Source of the DNA: Saccharicrinis fermentans DSM 9555 = JCM 21142
Lineage (GTDB): Bacteria; Bacteroidota; Bacteroidia; Bacteroidales; Marinilabiliaceae
DNA length: 64,000 nt
NCBI RefSeq assembly: GCF_000517085.1
Contig: NZ_KI912107.1
Location: forward strand, 4,337,980 to 4,401,979
Reading direction: 5' to 3'
In this document: in pieces, positions 30,460 to 39,668 of the stretch
Layout of the letters: each line of letters begins with the position of its first letter
Position numbering within the stretch: position 1 is the stretch's first letter
Program-made: the position numbers and the translations under genes
The notes under the pieces: generated by a model
Seen by the model: the letters and a program-made list of their open reading frames with translations, nothing else
The model's database searches: none
What the model was told of the DNA's origin: nothing

Positions 30460-31274
30460 AAATGAGAATAAGAACTATCCTGGTAATAAGTATCTTTTTT
30501 ACAACAATCAGCGTATCCATCGCTCAAAAAAGTGAGTTAAGACTATTTGGCGCCCATCTTAACGAAGACCCCTCCAAAGAAGCGGTTCAGTTTGGCGCTG
30601 TAAAAAATATAAAAACAGGAGAGGTAACCCTCAGCAATGAAGAAGGATATTTTGAAATATACGGATCTGTGGGAGATACTTTGCGTTTTCACAGTCTGGG
30701 CTATAGAGATACCACATGGATCATTCCAGGTATTTGGTTTGCCATGGAAGAAGATATACAATTAAAAGTACAGCCCAATATTTACTCCTTAAGTGAAGTA
30801 AACGTGGTTCGATATTATTCATATGCACATTTTAAACAAGCCTTTAAAGATTTAAAACTGGAAAAAACAGAAAAAGAAAAGGCAAAAGAAAAAGTTGATA
30901 CTTGGCAGAAAAGTTTTGCAGATGCTATTGCCTGGGGTAAATCTGATGCCAAGGTGGCCAGTGGAACTTTTGGAGTAAGTTTATCGATGGGCACCAAAGA
31001 TAAAGTAGTAGCACAAAGAAAAGAAGTAGATCGTTTGCTGGATATTCAAGATAAAAGCAAAAGATTTAATTATTTTGTATCTCGTGACAACATAGCGCGC
31101 TTAACAGATTACAAAGGTACATGCCTGGATTCATTCATGGTATTTCTTAATACCAGTTATCACCTTCATTACCAAATGCAAGAATACGAATTATTAAGTT
31201 CCATCCTAAGAGCCTCTGCTAACTTTAAAGATTTAAAAGGTGAAGAAGACTGGTTTGTACTGCCTACAGATTAA
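30456..31274 (+). CDS. Secreted protein with carboxypeptidase-regulatory-like domain (second of pair)
   Basis: A 272-residue exported protein with signal peptide (about 1-23, ending ISVSIAQ), a beta-sandwich (GEVTLSNEEGYFEIYGSVGD, FHSLGYRDT), a Lys/Glu-rich helical middle (KTEKEKAKEKVDTWQKSFAD) and a C-terminal block YFVSRDNIARLTDYKGTCLD that parallels the end of the preceding protein. The ATGA overlap shows translational coupling. Probably an ancient duplication whose products act together in the envelope; no function can be named. Confidence 0.75.
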   Translation: MKMRIRTILVISIFFTTISVSIAQKSELRLFGAHLNEDPSKEAVQFGAVKNIKTGEVTLSNEEGYFEIYGSVGDTLRFHSLGYRDTTWIIPGIWFAMEEDIQLKVQPNIYSLSEVNVVRYYSYAHFKQAFKDLKLEKTEKEKAKEKVDTWQKSFADAIAWGKSDAKVASGTFGVSLSMGTKDKVVAQRKEVDRLLDIQDKSKRFNYFVSRDNIARLTDYKGTCLDSFMVFLNTSYHLHYQMQEYELLSSILRASANFKDLKGEEDWFVLPTD

Positions 31275-31412
31275 TGCGCACAGGCAGACTAAAAAGCTGT
31301 AACAATCACATGCTTATCTCATTATAGAATCTAAAAATCTCAGCAAAAAAAAGATTGACCTATGCAAAATCTTTTCTTAATTTGCAGTTTGCATAAACAG
31401 TAATCCAATAGC

Positions 31413-33638
31413 ATGAGCCAGCAGTTAGATTCATTGCCACAATTAGTGGCCAAATTTATTAATAACACCCAGCAAAACATATTCCTGACAGGTAAGGCAG
31501 GTACCGGTAAAACAACCTTTTTAAAGAGTATTACCCAGCACACTCATAAAAGTGTAATTGTGGCTGCCCCCACAGGTATCGCGGCCATTAATGCCGGAGG
31601 GGTCACCCTGCATTCTTTGTTTCAACTGCCATTTGGTGCTTTTGTTCCCGATAATAATGGCTTGCCTCAGCAAACAATCAGCACTCCTATCAACACTCCA
31701 CGCACCCTATTAAGTTCTTTTCAAATGCATAAGAACAAGCGTAATATGCTCAAAAAAATGGAACTGCTTGTCATTGATGAGGTAAGTATGCTAAGGGCCG
31801 ATCTACTGGATGCCATCGACTTGATTTTACGTAGTGTTCGACACCAAAGAGATCTTCCATTCGGAGGCGTACAAGTATTGTTCATCGGTGATTTATTGCA
31901 GTTACCTCCCGTTGTTAAAGATGATGAATGGAAGACCATTGGCGCCTATTACCCCAGCGTTTTCTTTTTTCATTCACAGGTATTAAGACAAAATCCCCCT
32001 CTATATGTTGAGCTCGAAAAAATATACCGTCAGTCGGATGATACTTTTATCAATTTATTGAATAATCTACGCAACAATATAGTGACCGATGCTGATGTGA
32101 AGCTTCTTAATAAATATTACCGACCTAATTATCAACAAAAAAGCAATGAAGAAATCATTCTATTAACCACGCACAATAGAATTGCCAACGATAAAAACCT
32201 CAAAGCCCTACGAAACATAAAAGAAAAATCGGTCTTTTTTAAGGCTGAAGTCATTGGTGATTTCTCTGAACACAACTACCCTACCGAAGCACAACTGGAG
32301 TTTAAAAAAGGTGCACAGGTCATGTTTACCAAAAATGACTACTCGGGAGAACAAAAATACTTCAACGGCAAAATAGGCACCATTACCCGTTTACACAAGG
32401 ATGAGATTGAGGTAAGTTTTAATAACGGGGATGAACCAGCCATTGCTGAACCATACATTTGGGAAAACAAAAAGTATACGGTAAATAAAGACTCCAACGA
32501 AATTGAAGAAAACATCGTTGGCACTTTTAAACAATATCCACTTAAATTGGCATGGGCAATAACAGTGCATAAAAGTCAAGGTCTGACATTCGACAAGGCC
32601 ATCATCGACGTACAGAATGCTTTTGCGCCAGGCCAGATTTATGTGGCACTTTCCAGACTCCGGAGTCTGGACGGACTGATACTAACCTCTCCCATACCTA
32701 AAGAAGGGTTTAACTTAGATCCATCATTGGAAACCTTCGCTAGTTTAAAAAAAGATGAAAAAGATTTACAGCCCCTTCTAAAAAAGGAATCCAGAAGTTA
32801 CTTTAATCACTTTGTAGCGCAGGCCTTTGATTTTTCAGGCTTGATGCAAGATTTAAGTTTTCATATCTCGTCCTACACCAAAGATGCCAAACGTTCCATT
32901 AAACAACAACACCAGTCCAAGGCATTGGAATGGATGAAAGAAACAGAACCATTACGTAAGGTAGCAGATTCATTTAGAGTAGAGGTGAATCGGATTATTA
33001 ATACCGATCATGTCAATTACCTTCCTCATCTACTGGAAAGAGTCAATAAAGCAGCCGGGTACTTTGAACCTCTTATTAAAAGTATTCACGATCATATTAG
33101 AACATTGTGTAATGAAATTAAAGGTGTAAAAGGAGCCAAAACATACCACAGCGAACTAATCGATTTATCCAACTTGTATTATGGTCAACTTCAAATGATT
33201 TACAAAGCACAAACCCTCATCAAAACAGCCATTGACGGAACAGAATTTGACCGTAATACGATTAAAAAACCTGACTTTACCGAAAGCCGTGAAAATATTA
33301 CACCAAAGAAAAAGCTACCCAAAGAGAAAAAAGAAAAAAAAGAAGACACCAAACAAATTAGCTATCAACTATATAAAGATGGACAAAGCATAAAAGAAAT
33401 AGCAAAAAAACGTTCTCTAACCGAAAGTACGATAGAAGGTCATCTGGCTCACTTTGTTCAGCTTGGAGAACTCAATGTACTCGATTTTATTGGGCAGGGT
33501 AAACTCGCCATGATTGAAAAAACTATTCACAAACTGGATACCTTTGCTTTAACACCCCTTAAAAAAGAATTGGGTAAGGAATTTAGCTATGGAGAACTAA
33601 GACTCGCCGTGGCTTATATGATTTCACAAAAAGTATAA
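31413..33638 (+). CDS. PIF1/RecD-like superfamily 1 helicase with C-terminal HTH domain
   Basis: A 741-residue ATP-dependent DNA helicase. Walker A GKAGTGKTT (27-35), Walker B IDEVSM (121-126), a RecD/UvrD_C_2-type end LAWAITVHKSQGLTFDKAII and GQIYVALSRLRSLDG define an SF1B helicase close to PIF1. After the core comes a helical region (500-640), a Lys/Glu-rich linker (KKKLPKEKKEKKEDTKQ) and a C-terminal HTH (SIKEIAKKRSLTESTIEGHL), the same kind of module that ends many RecQ helicases. Likely roles are replication-fork or G4/R-loop handling, inferred from family. Stands alone. Confidence 0.88.
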   Translation: MSQQLDSLPQLVAKFINNTQQNIFLTGKAGTGKTTFLKSITQHTHKSVIVAAPTGIAAINAGGVTLHSLFQLPFGAFVPDNNGLPQQTISTPINTPRTLLSSFQMHKNKRNMLKKMELLVIDEVSMLRADLLDAIDLILRSVRHQRDLPFGGVQVLFIGDLLQLPPVVKDDEWKTIGAYYPSVFFFHSQVLRQNPPLYVELEKIYRQSDDTFINLLNNLRNNIVTDADVKLLNKYYRPNYQQKSNEEIILLTTHNRIANDKNLKALRNIKEKSVFFKAEVIGDFSEHNYPTEAQLEFKKGAQVMFTKNDYSGEQKYFNGKIGTITRLHKDEIEVSFNNGDEPAIAEPYIWENKKYTVNKDSNEIEENIVGTFKQYPLKLAWAITVHKSQGLTFDKAIIDVQNAFAPGQIYVALSRLRSLDGLILTSPIPKEGFNLDPSLETFASLKKDEKDLQPLLKKESRSYFNHFVAQAFDFSGLMQDLSFHISSYTKDAKRSIKQQHQSKALEWMKETEPLRKVADSFRVEVNRIINTDHVNYLPHLLERVNKAAGYFEPLIKSIHDHIRTLCNEIKGVKGAKTYHSELIDLSNLYYGQLQMIYKAQTLIKTAIDGTEFDRNTIKKPDFTESRENITPKKKLPKEKKEKKEDTKQISYQLYKDGQSIKEIAKKRSLTESTIEGHLAHFVQLGELNVLDFIGQGKLAMIEKTIHKLDTFALTPLKKELGKEFSYGELRLAVAYMISQKV

Positions 33639-33710
33639 TATTAAAAAAGTATTAAATACGGACGATTACCTGTATACTCATTTAAACACATCCATACTAA
33701 AACAAGCCAT

Positions 33711-34298
33711 ATGACGGGTGAAATAACAAATCACGAAAGAAAAACCTTTACAAAAATAGACTATACAGGAAAAACACTAAGAGATAGAGAATTTTATAAA
33801 TGTACATTTATAGGCTGTATTTTCACAAACAGTGACCTTATCGGTAATGATTTCGAAGACTGTACTTTTGAAAATTGCAACTTTTCGATGACCAAAATTC
33901 AAGGGGCTGGATTTAGAAATGCCAGCTTTAAAGATTGCAAGATTATAGGTGTCGACTTCTCTGAATGCAATAAATTTATGTTCTCTTTTTCATTCCATAA
34001 TTGTCATTTAGATTACTCAAACTTTTTTGGGACAAAATTACAGAAAACAAAATTTAACAAGTGCACATTGAGGGAAACGGATTTTTCAGAAGTAAACCTA
34101 ACAGCTTCTGTTTTTTCTGAATGTGACTTATCCGGAACCATATTTTCAAGAACCATACTAGAAAAGGCAGATTTTAGAACTGCAAACAACTTTTCAATAG
34201 ATACAGAGACCAACAAACTGAAAAAAGCAAAATTTTCTGCCTTCAACCTCGAAGGCTTACTACACAAACATCAGTTAGAAATAGAATATGATAGTTGA
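33711..34298 (+). CDS. Pentapeptide-repeat protein
   Basis: A 195-residue cytosolic protein, nearly all pentapeptide repeats A(D/N)LXX-type with central F/L (FYKCTFIGCIFTNSDLIGND, FEDCTFENCNF, FRETDF-like units), forming a right-handed square beta helix. It has the C-terminal NKLKKAKFSAFNLEGLLHKH seen in many free-standing members. Qnr/MfpA proteins of this class bind DNA gyrase, but length and sequence here do not prove that. Function therefore open. Monocistronic. Confidence 0.88.
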   Translation: MTGEITNHERKTFTKIDYTGKTLRDREFYKCTFIGCIFTNSDLIGNDFEDCTFENCNFSMTKIQGAGFRNASFKDCKIIGVDFSECNKFMFSFSFHNCHLDYSNFFGTKLQKTKFNKCTLRETDFSEVNLTASVFSECDLSGTIFSRTILEKADFRTANNFSIDTETNKLKKAKFSAFNLEGLLHKHQLEIEYDS

Positions 34299-34541
34299 TT
34301 AGGCCCCCATCCCACTCATTAAAAAACAAATAGACGTCCACAGCCTCTTTGAACAACACACACGTAAGCTACTTATCGACTATTTGCTTCACATAAGGCA
34401 TAAACCATAGGCTTTGTATATAATTTACTAACTTTGCTACATCAGCAATAACGATGAACTGACAAAGATTCTCTAGCAAAAAAATAATATCTTTTACATA
34501 TAAAACGCAGCTTATTATAAACCTCAATTCAGGTATACTCC

Positions 34542-35429
34542 GTGGCAAAGAAAGAGCAAAACATACCAACATACGGACTACGATCATTTAGTCATCCGCA
34601 ACATGCGAGTCGACATTTTCACGTGGAACCTTTTGAAGCCAATCGACATTTTACAGTAAGCTATCCGCACCGCCACGACTTTTTCGAAGTCTTATATTTA
34701 ACCAAAGGTACCGGCTATCATATAATTGATAGCAGCGAATACAAAATAAATCCCCCTTGTGTTTTTTATATGTCGCCAGGACAGGCACATAAAATTGAAT
34801 TCTCTAATGACATAGAAGGATATCTATTTATTTTTGCAGCCGAATTTTATCTTTTTGATAAGAATAACCAAAACCGCCTGCTGGAGTTTCCTTTCTTCTT
34901 TAACATACATCAAGATAACCCACCATTGCAATTAGTGGACAAGTCTGACCAAGAATTTTTAAAACAATTATTTGTGAAAGGTATAGAAGAAGTAGGTAGA
35001 AAAGACGGAGGAGACATCGACTTGCTTCGTTCCCTATTGGATACCATTTTAAACTATACCGCACGCTTATATCCCACCGAGGAAGAAGGACTGGCATCCG
35101 GGAAAGGACATTTGATTGTAAAACGATTTTTTCAGTTGGTAGAGGAAAATTACCAAAATAATTTAAGTGTAAACAGCTATGCTCAATTGCTCGCTATCAC
35201 CCCCAACCACCTTACCCAAACCTTAAAACAACTCACAGGGCGCACTTCCAACGAAATCATTCAATCGAAACAGATCCTTGAAATAAAAAGGCTACTTGTC
35301 CATACAAACCTTACAGTCACGCAAATTTCTGACCAACTAAATTTTGCAGATCAGTCTTATTTTACCAAGTTTTTTAAGAAACAAATTGGCATTACACCCA
35401 TTCAATTCAGGAGCAAATTTGAACGATGA
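34542..35429 (+). CDS. AraC-family transcriptional regulator
   Basis: A 295-residue regulator: N-terminal cupin-like sensing domain (about 25-125; PHRHDFFEVLYLTKGTGYHI, YMSPGQAHKIEF) and C-terminal double HTH (about 195-293; YAQLLAITPNHLTQTLKQLT, QISDQLNFADQSYFTKFFKK, typical FxDxSYFSRxFKK helix). The start is GTG at 34542. It ends about 205 bases before ilvC on the same strand; whether it controls ilvC is unknown. Ligand unknown. Confidence 0.9.
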   Translation: MAKKEQNIPTYGLRSFSHPQHASRHFHVEPFEANRHFTVSYPHRHDFFEVLYLTKGTGYHIIDSSEYKINPPCVFYMSPGQAHKIEFSNDIEGYLFIFAAEFYLFDKNNQNRLLEFPFFFNIHQDNPPLQLVDKSDQEFLKQLFVKGIEEVGRKDGGDIDLLRSLLDTILNYTARLYPTEEEGLASGKGHLIVKRFFQLVEENYQNNLSVNSYAQLLAITPNHLTQTLKQLTGRTSNEIIQSKQILEIKRLLVHTNLTVTQISDQLNFADQSYFTKFFKKQIGITPIQFRSKFER

Positions 35430-35634
35430 AAATATATACACAAGCACTGTATATTTATAATATCCATGAAAAGTACCTAAAAAAAGAGCTTTTTTACGAT
35501 ATTTCTTAATGTATTTATCTGTTGATTTGTATCATGAACTTACGTATCTTGGTTAGCGCATTAAAAATGAGCGCCAAATACGAGGTATTTAGTGTTAGAT
35601 ATCAAGAAATAAATTACATAAAAAAATCATCAAA

Positions 35635-37110
35635 ATGGCTAATTATTTTAATACATTACCGTTACGTGAACAATTAAACCAACTAGGTGTATGTGAATTC
35701 ATGGATAGCTCAGAATTTGCCGATGGAGTAGAGAAGCTAAAGGGCAAAAAAGTAGTGATTGTTGGTTGTGGAGCACAAGGTCTTAACCAGGGTCTTAACA
35801 TGAGAGATTCAGGATTAGATGTTTCCTACACATTACGCGAATCGGCCATCAAAGAGCAACGTCAATCATGGAAAAATGCCACAGAAAACAATTTTTCAGT
35901 TGGCACCTATGAAGAAATGATTCCAACGGCCGACATGGTAGTAAACCTTACACCAGATAAACAACACACGAATGTGGTAAAAGAAGTCATGCCATTGATG
36001 AAACAAGGAGCCACCCTATCATACTCACACGGCTTCAATATTGTTGAAGAGGGAATGCAAATAAGAAAAGACATCACGGTGATTATGGTAGCTCCTAAGT
36101 CACCTGGTTCTGAAGTACGCGAAGAATACAAAAGAGGCTTTGGTGTTCCAACGCTCATAGCCGTTCACCCCGAAAATGATCCCAATGGAGATGGGCTTGA
36201 AATAGCAAAAGCATACGCAGTGGCTACAGGTGGGCACAAAGCCGGGGTCTTACGCTCTTCATTCGTTGCTGAGGTAAAATCTGATTTAATGGGTGAACAA
36301 ACCATACTCTGTGGATTATTGCAGACAGGTTCCATTCTTTCGTTCAACAAAATGGTTGAAAAAGGAATCGATAAAGGATATGCCTCCAAATTAATTCAAT
36401 ACGGCTGGGAAGTAATCACCGAAGCATTAAAAATAGGTGGTATTACCAATATGATGGATCGTCTATCCAATCCTGCTAAAATAGAAGCTTTTAAAATAGC
36501 TGAAGAACTAAAAGTCATTATGCGGCCACTGTTTCAAAAGCACATGGATGATATTATGAGTGGAGCATTTTCTTCTACCATGATGGAAGACTGGGCCAAT
36601 GGAGATAAAAACCTATTGGGTTGGAGAGCCGAAACAGGCGAAACTGAATTTGAGAAAACACCGGCTGGAGATGTTGAGATCAGTGAACAAGAGTATTTCG
36701 ACAACGGTACCCTAATGGTTGCCTTTGTTAAATCAGGTGTGGAGTTGGCCTTTGAAACAATGACAGAAGCAGGTATCAAAGAAGAAAGCGCATATTACGA
36801 ATCATTACACGAAACACCTTTGATTGCCAATACTATTGCACGCAAAAAACTGTTCGAAATGAATCGCGTTATTTCAGATACAGCTGAATATGGCTGTTAC
36901 CTGTTTGACCATGCTTGCAAACCACTACTGGCTGATTTTATGAAAAAAGTAGAAACCAATGTCATTGGTAAAAACTTTAACGAAGGACTACAAGCCAGTG
37001 TTAGCAATAAGGAGTTGGTAGAAGTAAACGAAGCAATCCGATTCCACGATGTGGAAATGGTGGGTGCAGAGCTACGCGACGCAATGACCGCCATGAAAGC
37101 AATTATCTAA
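35635..37110 (+). CDS. ilvC: Ketol-acid reductoisomerase, class II (long form)
   Basis: It converts acetolactate and acetohydroxybutyrate to the dihydroxy acids of the Val/Leu/Ile pathway with NADPH and Mg2+. The 491-residue product is the long E. coli-type enzyme: NADPH site [20 protein letters not shown] (GCGAQG 44-49), [20 protein letters not shown], and the duplicated C-terminal knotted domain. It ends at a hairpin, so it is transcribed apart from the ilvD-leuB operon downstream although it serves the same pathway. Confidence 0.97.
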   Translation: MANYFNTLPLREQLNQLGVCEFMDSSEFADGVEKLKGKKVVIVGCGAQGLNQGLNMRDSGLDVSYTLRESAIKEQRQSWKNATENNFSVGTYEEMIPTADMVVNLTPDKQHTNVVKEVMPLMKQGATLSYSHGFNIVEEGMQIRKDITVIMVAPKSPGSEVREEYKRGFGVPTLIAVHPENDPNGDGLEIAKAYAVATGGHKAGVLRSSFVAEVKSDLMGEQTILCGLLQTGSILSFNKMVEKGIDKGYASKLIQYGWEVITEALKIGGITNMMDRLSNPAKIEAFKIAEELKVIMRPLFQKHMDDIMSGAFSSTMMEDWANGDKNLLGWRAETGETEFEKTPAGDVEISEQEYFDNGTLMVAFVKSGVELAFETMTEAGIKEESAYYESLHETPLIANTIARKKLFEMNRVISDTAEYGCYLFDHACKPLLADFMKKVETNVIGKNFNEGLQASVSNKELVEVNEAIRFHDVEMVGAELRDAMTAMKAII

Positions 37111-37128
37111 AGGTTACAATGAATACAC

Positions 37129-37164
37129 AAACCCTGTTTTGATGATGAGATCGAAACAGGGTTT
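37129..37164 (+). terminator. Hairpin after ilvC
   Basis: A perfect 11-bp stem AAACCCTGTTT / AAACAGGGTTT (37129-37139, 37154-37164) with a 14-base loop. The T tract after it is short, so termination may be partial. Confidence 0.7.
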
Positions 37165-37468
37165 CATTTATCCAAACTATTGAAAAAAAATAGGAGTTTT
37201 TCATGAAAAGGATGGGTGAAAAAAATAATACTTTTTTGAATTATTGGTTTATTTATTCCATTATTAAAGAGCTTTCTTTTTTGCATAAAAATGACTTTTG
37301 TCATGTGTTAAAAACCGCATCATCAGGGCGCTAAACAGCATTTAAAGACATTGCATAAACATGCATGGAACGCACTTGAAAATGGAAAAATATACAATTC
37401 AATGTCGAAATTGCTTGAAACGTGGCGATAAGAGAGTAAGATCAGATGCATAAAATTGCGTTATTTTT
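37165..37468. other. Intergenic region between ilvC and the ilvD leader
   Basis: About 300 AT-rich bases with no recognised gene. A 43-codon frame at 37203-37334 exists but has no family likeness and no support. Confidence 0.5.
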
Positions 37469-37498
37469 TTTGAGGATTGAAAAAAAACGCTACATTTG
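37469..37498 (+). promoter_or_regulatory. Promoter of the ilvD-leuB operon
   Basis: TTTG (37469-37472), 18-bp spacer and TACATTTG (37491-37498) fit the Bacteroidota consensus. The predicted start near 37505 lies about 25 bases before the leader peptide ATG. Confidence 0.8.
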
Positions 37499-37529
37499 TA
37501 ATCGTTGGTGTCAACAAAAGCAAAACGAA

Positions 37530-37595
37530 ATGAATTATATTTTATCACTCATTCTCATTAACGTCATTCTCTTGGTCATTACCAAGCGAACGTGA
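37530..37595 (+). CDS. Ile/Leu/Val-rich leader peptide (attenuation control)
   Basis: A 21-codon frame whose product contains 5 Ile, 5 Leu and 2 Val (run INVILLVI at residues 10-17), 12 of 21 residues being the end products of the operon. It begins about 25 bases after the predicted transcription start and ends 40 bases before a terminator hairpin. This is the design of ilv/leu attenuator leaders in enterobacteria: when charged branched-chain tRNAs are scarce, the ribosome stalls in the leader and the terminator does not form. Too short for normal gene calling. The role is inferred from composition and position; no homologue is cited. Confidence 0.82.
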   Translation: MNYILSLILINVILLVITKRT

Positions 37596-37606
37596 GGATG
37601 CTGTGC

Positions 37607-37633
37607 ATAAAATAATCATATAGGATATTTTAT
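37607..37633 (+). promoter_or_regulatory. Hairpin between leader peptide and attenuator terminator
   Basis: ATAAAATA (37607-37614) can pair with TATTTTAT (37626-37633), an 8-bp A/U-only stem with an 11-base loop, two bases before the terminator. It could be a pause or competing structure. A clear antiterminator pairing was not found by eye. Confidence 0.5.
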
Positions 37634-37635
37634 AT

Positions 37636-37672
37636 AGGCCTTTCTCACAATGTTGAGGAAGGCCTTTTTTTT
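37636..37672 (+). terminator. Attenuator terminator of the ilvD-leuB operon
   Basis: Stem AGGCCTTTCTCA (37636-37647) with TGAGGAAGGCCT (37654-37665), 12 pairs including one G-U, loop of 6, then a continuous T run. It lies between leader peptide and ilvD, so it must be bypassed for the operon to be expressed. Confidence 0.88.
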
Positions 37673-37704
37673 ATTTGGGATGTTCAACAAAATTTAAGCA
37701 TGCC

Positions 37705-37740
37705 CCATGACCATTGAAAGAAAATTATAAACATATGAAA
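37705..37740 (+). repeat. Conserved 5' block, copy C (before ilvD)
   Basis: CCATGACCATTGAAAG followed by AAAATTATAAACATATGAAA closely matches the block in front of leuB (47506-47544) and the orphan copy at 55216-55253. Confidence 0.65.
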
Positions 37741-39561
37741 CACAAATTAAGAAGTGCGACAACAACAGAAGGCCGAAGGATGGCTGGAGCACGAAGCTTG
37801 TGGAGGGCAAACGGAGTTAAAGAAGAACAATTCGGAAAACCTATGATTGCGATTGTTAATTCCTTTACCCAATTTGTTCCAGGTCATGTACATTTGCACG
37901 AGATAGGACAAGAGGTTAAAAAACTAATTGAAGCCCAAGGTTGTTTCGCGGCCGAATTTAATACGATCGCAGTGGATGATGGCATAGCCATGGGGCACGA
38001 TGGTATGTTGTACTCTTTACCTTCACGCGATGTCATCGCCGATAGTGTTGAATACATGTGTAATGCGCACCGTGCCGATGCCATGGTATGCATCAGTAAT
38101 TGCGATAAAATTACCCCCGGCATGTTAATGGCTGCCATGCGTTTAAATATTCCGGCCATATTTGTTTCCGGAGGTCCAATGGAAGCAGGAAAAGTAGGTG
38201 ATAAGGCACTTGATTTGGTCGACGCCATGGTAATGGCAGCAGACGATAACGTTTCTGACGAAGAGGTAAGTGCCGTAGAAGAAAACGCATGCCCAACTTG
38301 CGGATCTTGCTCAGGCATGTTTACAGCCAACTCCATGAACTGCTTAAATGAGGCCATCGGACTAGCTTTACCTGGCAATGGAACAATCGTTGCCACTCAT
38401 GCCAATCGAAAACATCTGTTTGAGAGAGCTGCCAAAATAATTGTAGAAAATACTTACAAGTACTACCGAGACGGAGATGCTTCCATATTACCGCGTAATA
38501 TAGCTACGTTTCAAGCCTTTACAAATGCCATGACGTTGGATGTGGCCATGGGAGGTTCAACAAACACTGTTCTTCATATTCTGGCCATTGCCCACGAAGC
38601 CGGTGTCAACTTTACCATGGATGATATTGATCAGATATCCAGAAAAACGCCTGTACTATCAAAGGTAGCACCTAACTCAGATTACCACATTGAAGATGTA
38701 AACCGCGCAGGAGGTATATTAGGTATATTGGCAGAATTAGATAGAGCAGGACTATTAGACCATAATGTATCCAGAGTAGATGGTTTAACATTAAAACAAG
38801 CGGTTGACAAATACGATGTAACCAAGCCTTCTATTCCAGAAGATGTAAAAGATATATACACCAGTGCCCCCGCAGGTATTCGCAACCTAAAAATGGGGTC
38901 ACAAAAAACACATTATGCACAACTCGACCTAGATAGAGAAAGAGGTTGCATACGGTCTGTTGAAAATGCTTACAACAAAGATGGAGGATTAGCTGTTCTT
39001 AAAGGAAATATTGCAGTAGATGGCTGTGTTGTAAAAACAGCAGGTGTAGACGAATCTATTTTTATATTTAAAGGGAAAGCCAGGGTCTATCAATCTCAGG
39101 ATGCCGCTTGTGATGGTATATTATCGGGAGAAGTAAAGGCAGGAGAAGTGGTTGTGATCATATATGAAGGCCCCAAAGGAGGCCCAGGTATGCAAGAGAT
39201 GCTCTACCCTACTTCATACATCAAATCGCGTCACCTAGGTGAAAAATGTGCTTTGATTACGGATGGAAGGTTTTCGGGCGGAACATCTGGTTTATCAATC
39301 GGACATGTATCTCCAGAAGCTGCAGCAGGCGGTAACATTGGATTGGTACAAACAGGCGATGAAATAGAGATCAATATTCCCCAACGATCAATCAACGTAT
39401 TGGTCAGCGATGAGGAATTGACAGTCCGTAGAAAAAAAGAAGAAGCAAAAGGAAATAATGCATTTATGCCCGAGCCTCGTGAGAGACAGGTTTCTAAAGC
39501 TTTAAAGGCATATGCACATTTAGTAAGTTCTGCCGATAAAGGGGCAGTAAGAATAATATAG
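37735..39561 (+). CDS. ilvD: Dihydroxy-acid dehydratase
   Basis: An iron-sulfur enzyme that dehydrates dihydroxy acids to the keto-acid precursors of Val, Leu and Ile. The 608-residue product has the cluster cysteines in [10 protein letters not shown] (C123) and [18 protein letters not shown] (C186/C189/C192 region). The frame is open to a TTG at 37714, but ATG at 37735 begins at the usual place ([20 protein letters not shown]). First structural gene after the attenuator; ilvB follows after 107 bases. Confidence 0.96.
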   Translation: MKHKLRSATTTEGRRMAGARSLWRANGVKEEQFGKPMIAIVNSFTQFVPGHVHLHEIGQEVKKLIEAQGCFAAEFNTIAVDDGIAMGHDGMLYSLPSRDVIADSVEYMCNAHRADAMVCISNCDKITPGMLMAAMRLNIPAIFVSGGPMEAGKVGDKALDLVDAMVMAADDNVSDEEVSAVEENACPTCGSCSGMFTANSMNCLNEAIGLALPGNGTIVATHANRKHLFERAAKIIVENTYKYYRDGDASILPRNIATFQAFTNAMTLDVAMGGSTNTVLHILAIAHEAGVNFTMDDIDQISRKTPVLSKVAPNSDYHIEDVNRAGGILGILAELDRAGLLDHNVSRVDGLTLKQAVDKYDVTKPSIPEDVKDIYTSAPAGIRNLKMGSQKTHYAQLDLDRERGCIRSVENAYNKDGGLAVLKGNIAVDGCVVKTAGVDESIFIFKGKARVYQSQDAACDGILSGEVKAGEVVVIIYEGPKGGPGMQEMLYPTSYIKSRHLGEKCALITDGRFSGGTSGLSIGHVSPEAAAGGNIGLVQTGDEIEINIPQRSINVLVSDEELTVRRKKEEAKGNNAFMPEPRERQVSKALKAYAHLVSSADKGAVRII

Positions 39562-39668
39562 ATATTAAAGGAGATTAACAGACCATCATATTTTAAGAAT
39601 CAAACATACAAGTAAAATATAAATAGCTTATGATATCTTAATCTGATGACTAACAATCTAATAAAATT

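Noticed and set aside
35430-35634. Leader peptide or attenuator before ilvC
   Set aside because: A frame starting ATGAACTTACG is not rich in Ile/Leu/Val codons and no terminator hairpin is seen.
37203-37334. 43-codon ORF between ilvC and the ilvD leader
   Set aside because: It precedes the promoter, has no recognisable motif, no composition bias toward branched-chain codons and weak start context; likely chance.
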